From assembly GCA_026874595.1 (NCBI GenBank), contig CM049306.1, forward strand, positions 15,893,019 through 15,957,018: a DNA stretch of 64,000 nucleotides, in the 5' to 3' direction. Below the pieces are notes generated by a model. That model did no database searches. It worked only from the letters and a program-made list of their open reading frames with translations, and was not told the DNA's origin. Position 1 is the stretch's first letter. Each line of letters starts with the position of its first letter. This DNA is from Sipunculus nudus (Eukaryota > Annelida > Sipuncula > Golfingiida > Sipunculidae). Below are positions 45,589-58,811 of this stretch, piece by piece. Position numbers and translations under genes: made by a program.

Positions 45589-48500
45589 TTGAAAAGTAAA
45601 CCAATTTACTCACTTAAGTTAACAAATTTCTTTACATTTCTTTAGGCCCATGTTAGAAATGCTGCAAAGTAATTAAAATTCACTTTTTACTAACAATATG
45701 TACAATTTTACTGACATGCACATGTATGTGAGGCATGTTTAAAATTTCCTTTAAGGGGCCAATCACAATAAATGACATATATTAGATAAGATAATTTCTT
45801 GAACCTTTCATAAAAATATGCCAAAAAGCACCAACCAAACCATGCACATGCTGTCTGTTTAGTTCATGTGGGTAAGAAAATGGCCGCAGATCCAACAGGG
45901 TCATCTGGCACCAAGTCAGAAACAAACCAGAAGTTTGTAAATGACCAGAGATGGTGTTTCTTCACATGTTGCACCAACAAACGATCAACCAACTTGGGTC
46001 ACATGTTTTTACTGTTTGTCAACATGGGCACATGTACCATGTTTACTAACAGCTAATAGATTAACAAGTAATGAATCCATCACAGGAGTATTATAAGAAC
46101 TGTTCATAACAGGAATTACATATAGTTCATTAGTATGTACTCAAAGTAAGCCAGAAATCACTTAAATTCTACAAATAATGCTGGTGAATAGTGGGCTTTA
46201 AACATATAAACTTTGATTAAACAAGGCACATAAGTAGATTCCAACATTCAGGAATAAATAGAATTTTTGCCTCAATAGAATAGGTACTCTTTATAAGTAA
46301 TGATGATTTCAGTATTTTTTTTAACATGCAATTTACTTTCTGTTGAATTAAAGTTTACCTTGAGGCGCAGCATTCCTATAATAGATGCAGAAGATTCCAG
46401 GACTTAAGAAAAAATGTAATGATTTTATATGTGATAAATCTTGTCTATAATTTTTATAGCCAGTTCATTCATGAAAGAATTTTTATGCCAACAGTGTCAT
46501 CATGACCTCTAAGCTATTCCTTGAAAGTTTATTTAATCTGTTGAACTCACAAAAGGATTAATGTGAATAAACTTAAGAAACAATGATACTCTTCAGATAT
46601 TGTGACAACGATCATGATTATTCTGACATGGTAAATCATAATGTTTTATTGCCAAAATGATGTCAAGGTATTAAGAAATATTTTGAGTTATGAGAATGTC
46701 TCTTAATTTAATTTATATCAATTTTAGCAATTCTTATGATGTTGACAAAATAAATAGACATTGTCCTTCAATATTAATACTGTCTTGAAAATCTTAAAAA
46801 AAAGTTTGGAAAACATTTCCTAATCAACTGGTATGATACACAAAGCTGGAATATACAGATACCAAATATCAGGTGAAGAGAGCACTCATGTTGATTATAA
46901 TATATGACCCATAAGTTCAAAGACCATTGGATATTTCCTGTCATTCCATGACATTACTCATTGTTTTAATCAAACCTTTTATATTTCTAGGATACAAAAT
47001 ATGGGGACCCACAAAATCATTGTCCTCAGGCCCTCACAAACACAAACCACTCACACCTGCATCACATAACTGACATTAGTATAACAGTAATTGATTTTTA
47101 TGTGTGCTGATGATATATGAAACTCCATCATATTTGCACTTTGCATGTGGGACTCAATCTAGCTGATATGCTCAGTTACTTATTTTTATTGCCATATCCC
47201 TTCACAATCTTCTTGTTTGAAATTGCTTTTGTCCCTAAGGTTTCTCAGATTGACTAGCAGCATTTTTTGTGAAGATGATTGATGTTAAAGAAATTTTTCT
47301 AGGAACAAAATTTTCCCTAGTATTGGTACTGTGTGTGTACAGTTGTATGAAATGACACAATTTGCACCAAAAGCCCTGCAGGCAGGGAATTAATGTCCTT
47401 AGTCCCTACCAAAAGTCCACTTATGTTTGGTAGCTTTCATGCGCAAGTGTACTGTGCAGTATCAGGTAGGTTATTTCTGTGGCTTTAATATTCAGCAAAA
47501 AATCAGAAATTTTCTATTAAGCCATTAGACCCAGCCAGAGTCCAAGGTAAAGATGAAAGCTGATTGGGCCAGTGAATCAGAAACAAATCTCACGTGGCTT
47601 GTTCCTCATTAAGAAGTAGTTCTGATATTCTGCATGACAGAGGAAGCACATTAACTGCTTGCAAATTGGCTAAATCTGCATGGATTGCTACAGAGGTGAG
47701 GTGCTGGGGCTGTAATGGTCTCCAGTGGCGCTGACCTGCACCACAACTATAACATTATGAAGTCCAGTCTGTACAATCAGGCCAGCCTACTAGTATTCAT
47801 TCTCACCTTTTCTCTGCCACTTGGCCATCAGACAAGGCTACTGCTCCATGATAAACTGCATGCATCGTTCTGTTATTTATGATGGAAGCGATATTGGGCA
47901 AGAGGATAGAGTCAGCACTGCTTAATCAAGCAAAGTCTGTCGTCAGAACTTTGGTCTTTAATGGAAAACATATAGGGTTCAGGTATAGGTGTAATAAATA
48001 CCAATACATACATATATATTTATACATGTATATATATATAATGCATATGTAAGAGAGAAAGAGAAAGAAAATTTTTTTCTATCCTTTTTTTAATATCTGT
48101 TAAGTTTTATAAATATAAAACTGCATTTCTTTCTATTTTATACTGTTCCTTAAGTTGATTTTTCTTAATGACATTGTATTTTTGATTGAAAAATGTTTTT
48201 AAGTACAGTATAAGTGAACACATTTTCCACCATGTACATGGCTCTGTTCAGTATGCCCAAAGTGGGTCACCATAATCTCATTTGTGTGAATTCCTAACGG
48301 AATTATAATTGTATCATTATTAACATGAAAAACAGTTTCAAATAAAAACTGGTTCTCTTTATCAAAGAACCATGAAGCATGGCTAATTTGACAAAGTAAC
48401 TGACCAATATTTCAGGATTTCATACCTCTCCATTATGATTGTCCTACATTTATGAATTATAAAGTAACTGAATGAAGCATGAAAAGAAGGAGCCATTGAG

Positions 48501-48721
48501 TGCATTCATGAGTATATATAAATGTATCAGCACAAGGCGTGAGTGAACACAAATCTGTACTATAACGAAAAATTGAGGATCAGTCTGACTGATCTGTCAT
48601 GCTCTGGCTCTGAAATATGGTAGTGTGTCAGATTGTTTGCAGAAGTCATTAAAATTTCATGTATAGTTTATAAAAAATTATTTTGTGCACATTTTTAAAT
48701 TATGTTCTTGTTCATTCTCAG
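45589..48721. other. Unique DNA, no supported gene
   Basis: At 45880 AAAATGG gives a good start context for MAADPTGSSGTKSETNQKFV (to 46056), but the stretch has no splice signals or family motif. A-rich and TA-rich simple tracts occur near 48010-48075. Nothing else is recognised. Confidence 0.4.
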
Positions 48722-48836
48722 CATGAGCAGAGGTTGATTGATGGCAAGCTCAATGACAGCAGGCATGTGGCAGTATGCCAGTCAGTAAAAACAGATCAAG
48801 GGCTCACAGTGTACATCCTGTGCTGCACAATATATG
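48722..48836 (+). CDS. Candidate internal exon, unknown protein
   Basis: Not recognised. A pyrimidine-rich acceptor (TATGTTCTTGTTCATTCTCAG) precedes 38 codons in phase 0: HEQRLIDGKLNDSRHVAVCQ, then SVKTDQGLTVYILCCTIY. A weak donor, TATG|GTATTA at 48837, leaves one spare base. That base joins the candidate exon at 52539 in frame (G + GT = Gly). The frame stays open to a stop at 48914-48916, so it could instead be a terminal exon. No domain is visible. It could be a chance open frame; the acceptor is the best evidence. Confidence 0.28.
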
Positions 48837-51831
48837 GTATTAATGGCCTCAGGCCTCAGATACCCTCGGTACATCTTGAATTCAGGGTCTCAGATACATT
48901 ACTTAATGTTTCCTAGGTTTATCACTGAATGTCTGTGGGATTGTATGTATCCAGCCTTGAGCTACATGAGTGTTATTTTATGAATCTCTGCCATCAACAG
49001 AGGCATCAAGAAAGATGAAATGGTCCCATGTCTGGCAATAATATTTGTCAAAGTACAGGCCAGATTTCATTAAATGGTCTTAACGTAACATATTAGGGCT
49101 TATTTCTGTACCATTGCAGTACGCAACTTTCATGTGAGTACCGATTATGTTTTTCCTTGCTTTATGTTGGAGCTTTTAGAAAATTATGTACATGTATGTG
49201 TGTGCAAAGCAGAATGTGTCATGTGCAAAGAAGTTTTTGTATGTAAAAGCCCAGAAGTTTACTCCTGTAGTAGTTACATTTGACAGTTACCTTTTTCCTT
49301 TTAAAAAATAATAATAAATGTTTTGTTCATGTATGCATGCATATACCTCCTTGACTGAAAGGTTAATTAAAGCATTAAACATGTGGGGAAGGAGAGCATT
49401 GTTCTTTCTATGTTATCAGTTGATTGATGGGGATGAAGTGATGTACCTCGCACCTGATACCTGACTGATACTAATTACATATACCTTACCACCGATCCCC
49501 ATAGACTTACATAACCTGCTTCATTACCTCATGCAGAAGTGTGTTTGCTGATCCATTTGGAAATATAGCTCAACTTTTAATATTATTTGATATACGCCAA
49601 ATATACTCTTTTAGTGAATAATAATCGAGAAAAGCTGTGTTGGGGATAGTGCTCTAGCAACTCACAGAAATGTTTATGATTGAACAGTTACTAGTATTTT
49701 TAAAATATGAACAAAAATATATAAAATATGTTAACTTTAATTGAGGCTATTGCAGTTTCCTTAAAATCCAATGTGGAATGCTATTTTTGAAACCTATTTG
49801 TGTTACTGATGTATACTTAGTCTGATCCAGTTTATGTCTGAATATCTGTAACTGTTCTTTCAAAGCTTTGGCAGGCTTATTTAGCTGGTAATATTCAAGG
49901 CAGTGTTGTAGTTAAGTCCACACTGTCTGAGTCTGAGTGCAAGTCCTTGTCTAAGTCCTAGTCCTTTAGGTTAGATCCAAGTCCACCTTCTTTGAGATAA
50001 GTCTTTTTTAAATCGAGTCCTAGTTAGAGTAAAAAATAATTATATTTAAAAAAAGACAGAAATCTTAGATAATCAGAGATAATCATACATGTACATTTTA
50101 CGTTTTTACTTTAAGCGCAAATTACATTTAGCTAGGTCCATCCTTTTTGGACATTCAGGAGGGATCAGTAAAATCAGTAAAATATGGATCAGTCTGATTC
50201 TGTTTGAAATTTATTCTGTCATTAGTGTGTATGTATACATCTTAGACTTTGTGGTATGTTTTGCAAACTTATCATCAGACCTTGGGTAAAAAAGTTTTTT
50301 CTCCTGGACTCGAGATGGAATATGCCTGATGTTTCCAGTCTTGCTCTCCAAGTCTGACTTATAAGTCTGAGTCCAGAACCATCGAGTTTGAGTCCTTGAA
50401 AAATATAATCAAGTCTGAACATCAATAGTCTAAGGCCTAAGTGGATTAAAGCACACAAATGTTCTTGATACAGCCCAAAAATTTATTTCTCAAACAGGTG
50501 TCAGCACCGATGGCAATTACTTACTGACCACAAACAAACAAATTTACTGGTATTTATTCATCCAGATTAATCAGCTGTACATTCTGTATATCTACATATT
50601 TCATTGAAATCCATAAAATCCGTGATATACCTTTAAATAGGCCTAGACACATTACAGACAAACAAACAGAATTAGATGACTCTATCTTCCATCCAAGGCA
50701 GATAATATATAAACGATAATAAAAGCTATTAGAAAAAGATAGCTACAGGTGAACAAGGGGAACATATACCCGAGATACATGACAAGGAATCCACATAAGT
50801 ATTTGTTCTCTCAGTTACACTACTGGTAACTGTCACACATAATGTAACTTATAATCCAGCTTAAATTCACCTTAGGTGCACAGATGCAGTAATTTTTTTT
50901 ATTTAAATACATTTTTATGCCTTGACTATCCAGTAAGTTATAATTCCCTTTTTTATTCAGCATACCAGAATGTATATGATTGTTGAGTCCCTAATCTCAT
51001 TAATGAAACTTAATTGTTTAAATGCATGTTTAGTTTTGCAGACAGCAACTGTAATTAAAATACAGGATTATGTAGCAGGGCTGTTGTTTGTTCAGTCATT
51101 TGAATGATCATTTAAATTAAATGTAATTCAGTCATATAGTCCATTTGAATTTATTTGGGACCTCTATAGATCTGCTCAATGTTTGTTTTCTACAAGTAGC
51201 AGTTTTATGACTCAGAGGGAGAATTGTGGCTACTGTGATCTCATTATTCTAGCCCTCCCAGTTTTTCTCCCCCAAATTAAATTATCTCACATAGCAGTCA
51301 ATATTTCTATAGTATTAATCAACAAAAGAAAACATTCCTAAATAATAGCACACAATTTGGGTCACACCTCTTGATATAGTGGGGACCTCTCTTTATTTAT
51401 ATTTTCTGGGATCAGCAGATTAAATAATGAGTGTATCACTGCCTGGTAAAACCAGTAATAAAACTGTTGATGTCTGTGTCCAATAGTTGATTAAGTTAAT
51501 TGGTTTAAAACACCATAGTCCTCAAGTTAGGGTATTTAAGGAGTTAACACAAAAGGCAATGCATCATCCTTTCAGCATGGAGAATAATTAAAAGTGCTCT
51601 ATACAATGACCATGGATACTTGATATATGAATGGTGGAGAGTCGCGCTGCTGTCAGTTACACAGTGTTATCAAGTCCTATCTTTGGAAACACTTCATTTA
51701 TGATTTTCCGACTGTAGCATGTTTCCTATTATATTCTGCCCTCCAAACTTACAAAGGTAAACTCAGAAGAATCTCTCTGTCATACCAAATACTTACCTGA
51801 TAATTATAGGCTTTTGTCACCCATTTATCTG
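48837..51831. other. Unique DNA with a degenerate AGTCC-rich tract
   Basis: Between 49905 and 50035 and again between 50330 and 50440, AAGTCC, GAGTCC and AAGTCTGAGTC recur as a decayed short-period repeat. Minus-strand reading at 51797 gives an excellent donor (ATCAG|GTAAGTATTTGG) without a clear exon attached. No other feature is supported. Confidence 0.4.
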
Positions 51832-51977
51832 CTATTGAAACTGAGCATGCTTATTGAGGATCCACTTGATAGTAATGTACAAGCCAACTAAACATAAGAA
51901 CCTCTCAACCACTAGTCTGTAATCACCATCACATTCAAGTGGTTCCTTGAACAGTAGCATTTTGATCTCAGTGGTGC
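51832..51977 (-). CDS. Candidate exon, unknown protein
   Basis: Not recognised. The acceptor TATCATTCATTTCTAG precedes GC ACC ACT..., starting with two bases of a split codon. The peptide is TTEIKMLLFKEPLECDGDYR, then LVVE, R. Read through to the stop at 51832 it would end in a possible membrane segment (FLCLVGLYITIKWIL). Alternatively a weak donor AGAG|GTTCTT at 51902 would end it after LVVE plus AG, which fits the phase of the candidate at 12292-12433. The single base left by the candidate at 52974-53092 completes its first codon (G + GC = Gly), so those two could be neighbours across an intron of 996 bp. Confidence 0.3.
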
Positions 51978-52538
51978 CTAGAAATGAATGATATATCAAG
52001 TTTTCCATGCAACCATACATGTTGTTTGTCATTGTTTCTTCATGCTTTAAGCCAAATACTCAAGCTTTCATATTTGATGTTCTCTAACTTTTGAATAATC
52101 CATGTGTTTTTTGTATTTTTTGCTTTATTAAACAAATAATCACAAGATGTACATGATCAATATAATGTTGGTCAATTAAAATATTGAAATAATGTTGGTC
52201 AATAATTATGGTCTATTAAAATATTTTCAGTTGATGATCCATAGATAATGAAATTATTAACAGTTTGAACAACTGAAAAAAATCTATATATAATGTTATC
52301 CAAAGTTAATTAGACAGGAAGAGAATCCAGCATAAGGAGATGTGCCTAGATCCTTTTTATCAATAAGTATTTTCTATGCATACCCTGTGACCCTTAATTA
52401 ATTAATTTTAACTAGCACACAGAGTGGTTATTGTCTTTCTTTATTGGTTTATATTATGTCTTTCCTTTCCTGTAAATCAAATTTGTGCCAGTTCCATAAG
52501 AGAAATTTACATATCATTATTTATATGCTTTTATCCAG
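51978..52538. other. Intergenic or intronic AT-rich DNA
   Basis: The tandem words AATGTTGGTCAAT occur at 52164 and 52191. A pyrimidine-rich stretch followed by TTTGTGCCAG (52481-52490) could be an acceptor for a 48-bp open segment ending at the CAG|GTAAGTAT at 52536. Confidence 0.4.
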
Positions 52539-52602
52539 GTAAGTATCAATATGTAAAGGGTGAGTGGATGCCTGTGTTGACCAGATACAAGCTGCAGGAT
52601 CG
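52539..52602 (+). CDS. Candidate short internal exon, unknown protein
   Basis: Not recognised. Read as an exon between ATGCTTTTATCCAG and GATCG|GTAAGC it encodes xKYQYVKGEWMPVLTRYKLQ, then DR; 64 bp, starting with two bases of a split codon and ending with two. The peptide looks like real protein (aromatic and charged residues alternating) and the donor is good. The first bases are ambiguous: CAG|GTAAGTAT is itself a perfect donor, so the true structure could be an upstream exon ending at 52538. It lies on the opposite strand within the putative intron of the 51832/52974 pair. Confidence 0.3.
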
Positions 52603-52973
52603 GTAAGCTTTAGTAATCAACACAACATGTGTTGTATGCACTAAATTTACTCCTGCCACTTGTTGCAAATGGGTTTGGAATTGGAAAACCTGTGTTACAG
52701 TGACACTTTGTCATTTACGCTATAAATCAGGCATATTGTTTCATGGAGCGTTGTTTCATAACTCTAAGGACAGAAAACATGTTTTATGCTACTGTGTTAG
52801 AACACTGACAAAGCTGCACTGGCTGCTACCATAAACACAAGTCAGATAGTCTAAAGTCTGTGTGACAGAAGGAACTGTAAGACATTAGGCTGCAGTATGC
52901 AAGCTGATCTGGGCCGTATTTATCTAGACCCAATTGGTAAATTTATGGTGAAAAGCTGTCACAGGAAACTTAC

Positions 52974-53092
52974 CATTTTCAGTAGGAGGGTACTCACAGT
53001 ACAGCTGGCAGGAAAAAACTTTGATACGTTTGGATGGAAGGAGTAAGCGGCCAGAATAAGCTTGTGCCTGGTACTGCTTCTCCTTCTGGATT
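52974..53092 (-). CDS. Candidate internal exon, unknown protein
   Basis: Not recognised, but the most coding-like stretch among the unique sequence. On the minus strand, CCTATATATTAG (acceptor, weak pyrimidine tract) precedes IQKEKQYQAQAYSGRLLLPS, then KRIKVFSCQLYCEYPPTEN and one spare base before a strong donor, G|GTAAGTTTCC. 119 bp. Two cysteines are spaced CQLYC. An in-frame ATG lies 17 bp upstream of the acceptor, so a first coding exon starting MSLYIRIQK is an alternative. The phase matches the candidate at 51832-51977. The phase-0 end of 58745-58811 does not fit directly, so an exon would be missing between them. Confidence 0.4.
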
Positions 53093-56000
53093 CTAATATA
53101 TAGGGACATTTAGCTTTTCCTTTTTCCGGCTGTGAATTATTGTTGTTACTCCTCTTTGTGTGAGCATCAAGTCGTAATCAGATTGCCCAAGCGAGCCAGA
53201 AGCTGGTGCATGTCTTTCCTATTCATAATTTAAAACCCTGAGGTCTGTGCAGTTAGTGCATGCTCAATCATCTACAACAAATATGAATAACAATATGAAC
53301 AAGTTATTCCATGTAAATGTATTTCTACATTATAGATTTTTTTAAGTTGTTAAAAGGCAGAAAAAAATCTATTAATCACTTACTCGACATACATTATGCC
53401 ACATTACTAGAATGTCATACCCAAAATAATCTTGCAATCAGTTGATGTAATACTTGATTTACCGCCTACCATATTACAAGAATAATAGTTATAACCATAT
53501 TTCATTTATTGGAATTGATGTTAGGTGAATAAACTGTATTCAGTGCCATCCTTTTTCAGTGTTTGAAATCATTTCTGCTGTATCATTTCTGTTTGATAAT
53601 AAATGTTCTAACTTTCATCAAAGGTAATTAAGTCAGGTAAATTATCTGATCTTTTGGTCGAGCAATTTCTGATCTCAAATATCTTAAGTAATGTGAGAAT
53701 GTATCCTTATATCACTGTAAATAAATGTCACCTTCATTTTTCATGTATCATCTGTTGTGCACCATCTGTCAAATGACTTCCCTTTAATTTATATGGCAGC
53801 ACCAAGCTATAATTTAAATTAGCGCCAAAAAGATATTATCTTGTTAGTTTTGAAACATCCATCACTGTTTGGTATCCAAAAAGTGGGAAATAAAACAACC
53901 AAACATTCTCATAAGAAAGTTGAAAAAAAGGGGTTTGGAAAGGGTACAATGACATTTAAAGGGATCCACAAAAGACAATTAAATTTAAGGAGAGACAGCC
54001 TAAGGGACAGAGTTAGCATTTACCGATTAACAGGTGTGATACTAGGAATACCCAGAAGATCATCAGAAACCTGGGAGAATTGACACAGCAGCCCTATGAC
54101 TACTTTACATAAACAGATCTATGGCTTGACCTGCCTAGAGCAGACCACAAAATCAATCGGCCATGATGGTCATACTTGCAGACCAGTGTAAACAGGCACT
54201 GGCAGATAAATAATTCAGTAAGAGAAATATCCCGGCAAATACCTACAAAGCTAACATCAGGCGTTTGCTGCAAAGGATCAACATGCTAGTGTTTGTACTC
54301 ATACAACGGTTATCTGGGCGATGAACAGCATGTGAACGCTCTAACGAACTTGATCCAAAAGACTCAAAGGTCTGATAAACAGGAGAGTGTAGCAGCAAAT
54401 TTATGAACTTTGTAGAGATGCTGATTTATCAATGTCCATGCTAGGTGTAGGCTGAAAATGTCCCTGGCAAAAGAGTACAGCTATAAGATGTGGTCACATG
54501 CAGTCATGAAAAGTTTCAGCAGCAAACCAGATGTTTGTACTAGCTTATCTGTCTGTGATCACATGTCCCTCTTCACAAGTATCCATGGGTTTGCATGACC
54601 TGCTGCTGCCTGTATGAATTATTGTATTGAGATATGAGGTCACCCTGGTGTGATATTTAGACATTTGCCTAAAGTTTACTCATTTTGTACCCAAAAACTG
54701 CCTATAAGGTGCCGCAAAAGATTACCCCAAGTGTACCCAAAATCTGCCAAAAATCTTTAAGGGATGTGACATGTAAAAAAAAAAGGGCAATTAACTTTTC
54801 TTCATCACCATTGGATGTTGCTTATAATTTTATTCTTAGTTCTTTTCTCAGTCATTTATCATAAATGTTAAAGTTGGATTGAGTCTTGACAAAGTTGGAT
54901 AGAGTTTATATTTTCAGCAATGTCTGTTTATCTGTTTTGTATTTGTGTGTCTGTTAGTATGTGAATTTACAAGAGGAGATGATGGATTTTGTAGCTGATC
55001 TGGATCCAGATGTGGATGTGGAGTTTATTTATTTAGTCAGGTTTCAACAGTTGTCTACTAGTTAGGATCTACCACCCTAAATGGTATCTAGATGTATTTA
55101 ATATCACCCTTATATAGTTTATTTTTAAGGTAGGTCATGTGTACATGACACAACACACTTGTTTGGGCTTAGGGTTTATTTTCCTCTGCAGAGGCTAATC
55201 TTGCAGGGTTTGACACATACATTTTAATTACAATATGTTAACATTTTACCAACAATAACATAAAGAATACTAGTGGCATAAAGAGGAGAGATATTCTGAT
55301 AAGACATCCAGGATCATGATCATTATATAGTTCAAGTATTATGATGCATGTGGAGTCGGACAGGAATGAACTTACCACTCTAACTGATATCTAGAGGAAA
55401 TTAATATTATATGGTTTATGATAGAAGCATCTTTGAGACAAGGAACAGTTCATTAATTATGGGTCAAAGTCTGGAATTGGCAGAGATGTTTTCCCTGTTT
55501 GCTTACAGTCACATTTCTTTTAATCTCTCGCTTATATGTAGTGAGCATTATGTACAGGGAGTGGTAAAGTCACAATCCAGTTATGATGGAATATGCAAGT
55601 ACAGTTTCAAGGTAGGTTGTATTGTGGAGGGCAATCATTGGGATGGACAAATCTTGTGGTGACAGTTGATAAAAAATATCCAGGCACTCACCAGAAAACA
55701 ATGTTTTCTTGCTGTTTCTAACACGTTTTGTTTTAATTAATTATTAGTGGTGGTTCTCTTGGCATGGAAAGTGGTCCTGAGAGTGCTGAACAAAGAAAAG
55801 AACATTTTGAACAGAGATTTAGTTCTATTTGAGAAATCATTGTGCCTTTCATTGAAAGCACCTGTGTTTACAGAAACATTTTCTGGTCTCATCAAAGTAA
55901 GAAAGTGAATATATAAATCAATTAACTAGCAAACAAATCTAGAGAAAGTTGACTTCTACGTTTCTCTGCCACTGTAGGTACCTGTATAGAAGCATTTCCA

Positions 56001-57885
56001 TTAGACATGTAGGTCAGTGGCAGCAGACTAATTTAGTATTCTGGTAGAGCACCAGCAACCTGCAAGGAATCTGTAATATGAAAAAATATGGATGCTGGTA
56101 AAAAAAAATAAGCTGTGTAGGAAGTTCCAGAGAACTTCTGGGAAACGCAACATTGTGGTTATTATTTGAACCCCCACAGACAGGAAAACAGTGATTTAGG
56201 GCAATTCAGAAAAATTTGTTCTCATTTACAAAGATGGGCTGGTCCAGACACCTATATCTTGTGTTCCCAGCAAACAAATATACTTGATATGCATATAAAT
56301 TATGTAGATCTGTGTGTACATGTTTGTACATGTTTTGTTTAGTTGTCTACATTTGTGTATATGAATCTGTACTTGTATCTCAGAATTTATCACAGATTTT
56401 TTTCTATATAAACATAACATTTTCCTGATATAAATAAAATCACCAGGACCTCTTATTTATAGTTATTGTGTTGTGACCAACTCTTTTAACTTAAAAGAGG
56501 AACCATTTGGAAGAGAAATAATTGTTAATTAAGGAACACTGAAAGAAAAACTTATCAAGGGAATTGGTTCTGTAGTCTGATAATTAATGGGTAATACAGA
56601 TAATCCCAGAATCCACTTAATTACACCTGATTTGCATATATCATGTTGCTAAGCAACTAATGTATTCGTATTCATCCTTACTTTTAGCACACAGCCCCCT
56701 TGAGGTTTATATTGGTACAATTTGTGTTGAAGAAAGGACCACTTTCCAGTATTTCATGCACAACTGTGCCAGTAGAAAAGCAGATCTGAATAGTACCTTT
56801 AACTGATTGGTATAGTTGATGTAGTGTGTAAAAAGAAAGTCTAACACAAATCTTTATAATTTCTATTACAGAACATCAGTAAATTGACAAAGGTGAAAGA
56901 GAGCTGTTACCACTTTTAGCATGCTCTCTCATGTGAAGGAAATTTCTAAGACTTGAATGGTGTCTTTCCATTATGGGGTTGAAATAAAATAGGCAGCCCT
57001 ATTATTGCCATTGTGAGGATATGATCAGAGAATTTGCTGAGTGTTTGCTAAGATATATTTGGTATCTGGAAGCGTGAAAACAGAGGCATGTTTATCACCA
57101 AAAGGTTAATAATCTCCATCTGGTCTGCAGTAATAATAGTTCAAGTTCCAAGTAAGTCAGCGGTGTGAGATCAATCATACCTGAAATATTAAGAAAGCAG
57201 ACTCTGTGTGCACGGTGCATTATGCTCCCCCTACATCAAATAACGTGGTCAGATAGCATCGCTTCATTGCCCTTGGTCATTCTGTGATGGCTCAAAGTAA
57301 TTCTTCATCCACTGATAACACAACGTTCAATGATGATGGCTTCAGGCTAGGTTCAATAAAACAGGGCACAGTTAACTGTCAGTATAGAATGATAAATGTG
57401 AATATTAATTAAAGTAGCCATTGCAATTATTGATTACAATAAAAGCTTAAGACTGTAAATGATCAGTTCTCAGTGCCACCCACTTTAATATCAACATTCA
57501 TCAAGTAAAAGAGACAGTGGATATGTGACAGACTGTCCAAAGATAAACTCCATTCCTAAATTGACCTGATATTTAACTTTATCCTGTTTGTTATATATAA
57601 ATTATGATGATTTACTAAATACAGCTATCCTTCAACAGGACAAGCAGTTTTACTTATTTGCTCTAACTTAAGTTTCAGCTCAGCTCACTTGAAATCACCT
57701 AAACATGAGTTATAATACCCATCTTCTGTAGGTTAGCTATGAAAATTGTCATTAAAAATATTAAGTATATCCAGTATACATGATTGATCAAATTAAACCT
57801 TTTCATAAAAAGCTAGAGAATCCAAACATGGCTTCTGTGTAAAAACAGGTGACATGCAGGTTAAATAAATGCCAAGTTTTGTATG
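53093..57885. other. Unique DNA, no supported gene
   Basis: Open stretches at 53841-54083 (basic, lysine-rich) and 55411-55662 (plus) are unrecognised and lack splice context. 57120-57340 is more GC-balanced and might be a conserved noncoding element, but that needs comparison. No repeats shared with the rest of the window. Confidence 0.4.
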
Positions 57886-58474
57886 TATAGTCCGTCCCAG
57901 TACCCGTGTCCGCATGTTTTTCCGAGATAATTATTTTAAGAATATTCTTTAAAAATGCCCTTTGGCCTCAAGTAGATAAACAGATATTCTGCCGATTTTG
58001 TGTGAAGAAGTTTTATATCATGTAAAACGTATTACTTTGTGACTCTTTTTGCGTTATTTATGCTAAAATACCGTGGATGGCATCTTCCCTGCACTGCTGG
58101 ACAGTACATTCCTCCATGGTACAGTTTCCATATCTATGGCTGCGTTTGGTGTTTGTTAGACGACAGTGACGTCACAAAGACGTCACAGTGATCGGTCGCG
58201 CGTCATCTTCAATTGAATGACGTCATAAGTTTGACTGGCTTGTTTATTATCAGTTCTCTAACAAGGAATAAGTCGTAAACGCTGTAACTTGTTTTGTCAT
58301 ATTTTGGATTATTTGTCTCATACAAAATCAAAGCAAGGTAAGGCATTACTTTTTACGCAGGTAGTCGGCGGAACAGCTCCTGCAACCTATTGACAAGAAA
58401 GATTTACACTGCTTTATTTGTATGAAAAATTATCCCGGAAAAACATGCGGAGACGGGTACTGGGACGGACTATA
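57886..58474. mobile_element. MITE with 48-bp TIRs and CRE palindromes
   Basis: The left arm TATAGTCCGTCCCAGTACCC, GTGTCCGCATGTTTTTCCG is inverted at the right end (CGGAAAAACATGCGGAGACG, GGTACTGGGACGGACTATA) with only a few differences. TA at both outer edges is compatible with a Tc1/mariner-type TA duplication. The 490-bp interior is GC-richer than its surroundings and holds three cAMP-response-element-like sites. No transposase is encoded. Confidence 0.75.
58167..58225. promoter_or_regulatory. Cluster of CRE-like sites
   Basis: TGACGTCA occurs at 58167-58174 and 58218-58225, with GACGTCAC at 58179-58186 between them. TGACGTCA is the CREB/ATF palindrome. Two full sites and one near-full site within 60 bp stand out in an AT-rich window. 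Function is not shown. Confidence 0.5.
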
Positions 58475-58744
58475 CCAAGTTATAAGAGATGCCCCATTCT
58501 ACTAAAACAGTAAACTTTTAAAGCTGGCTTTTTTACAGTCATTGTTTCCTGACATGTCACAGTCATCACTTCTTTCAACACATAAATGTGAGCTTTGGTA
58601 GATTGCCTTTATGCAAAAGATCTGGTAAATTGAAGGTCCATGTCAGCCATGTATCTGAAAATACTGCCTTAGTAGCCACCCAACAACAGGAGAAACCCTG
58701 TTCAAGAAATCCTTGATTAGACTGTGATAACCATCCCTACTCAC

Positions 58745-58811
58745 GGTTAGAGGGTACTGCAACAACTTTGTTCCTCGGATTTGTCCTGTGGTTTCAGTTT
58801 CCAGGATCAAT
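58745..58811 (-). CDS. Candidate short internal exon, unknown protein
   Basis: Not recognised. On the minus strand GCATATATTTTCAG (good acceptor) precedes one base and 22 codons, then ACC|GTGAGTAG (good donor). The peptide is LILETETTGQIRGTKLLQYP, then LT. Only this frame is open across the exon; the others meet stops at once. Both splice signals are good for such a short segment, which is the main argument. It would lie upstream of the other minus-strand candidates; no intermediate exon was found in 53100-58740. Confidence 0.35.
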
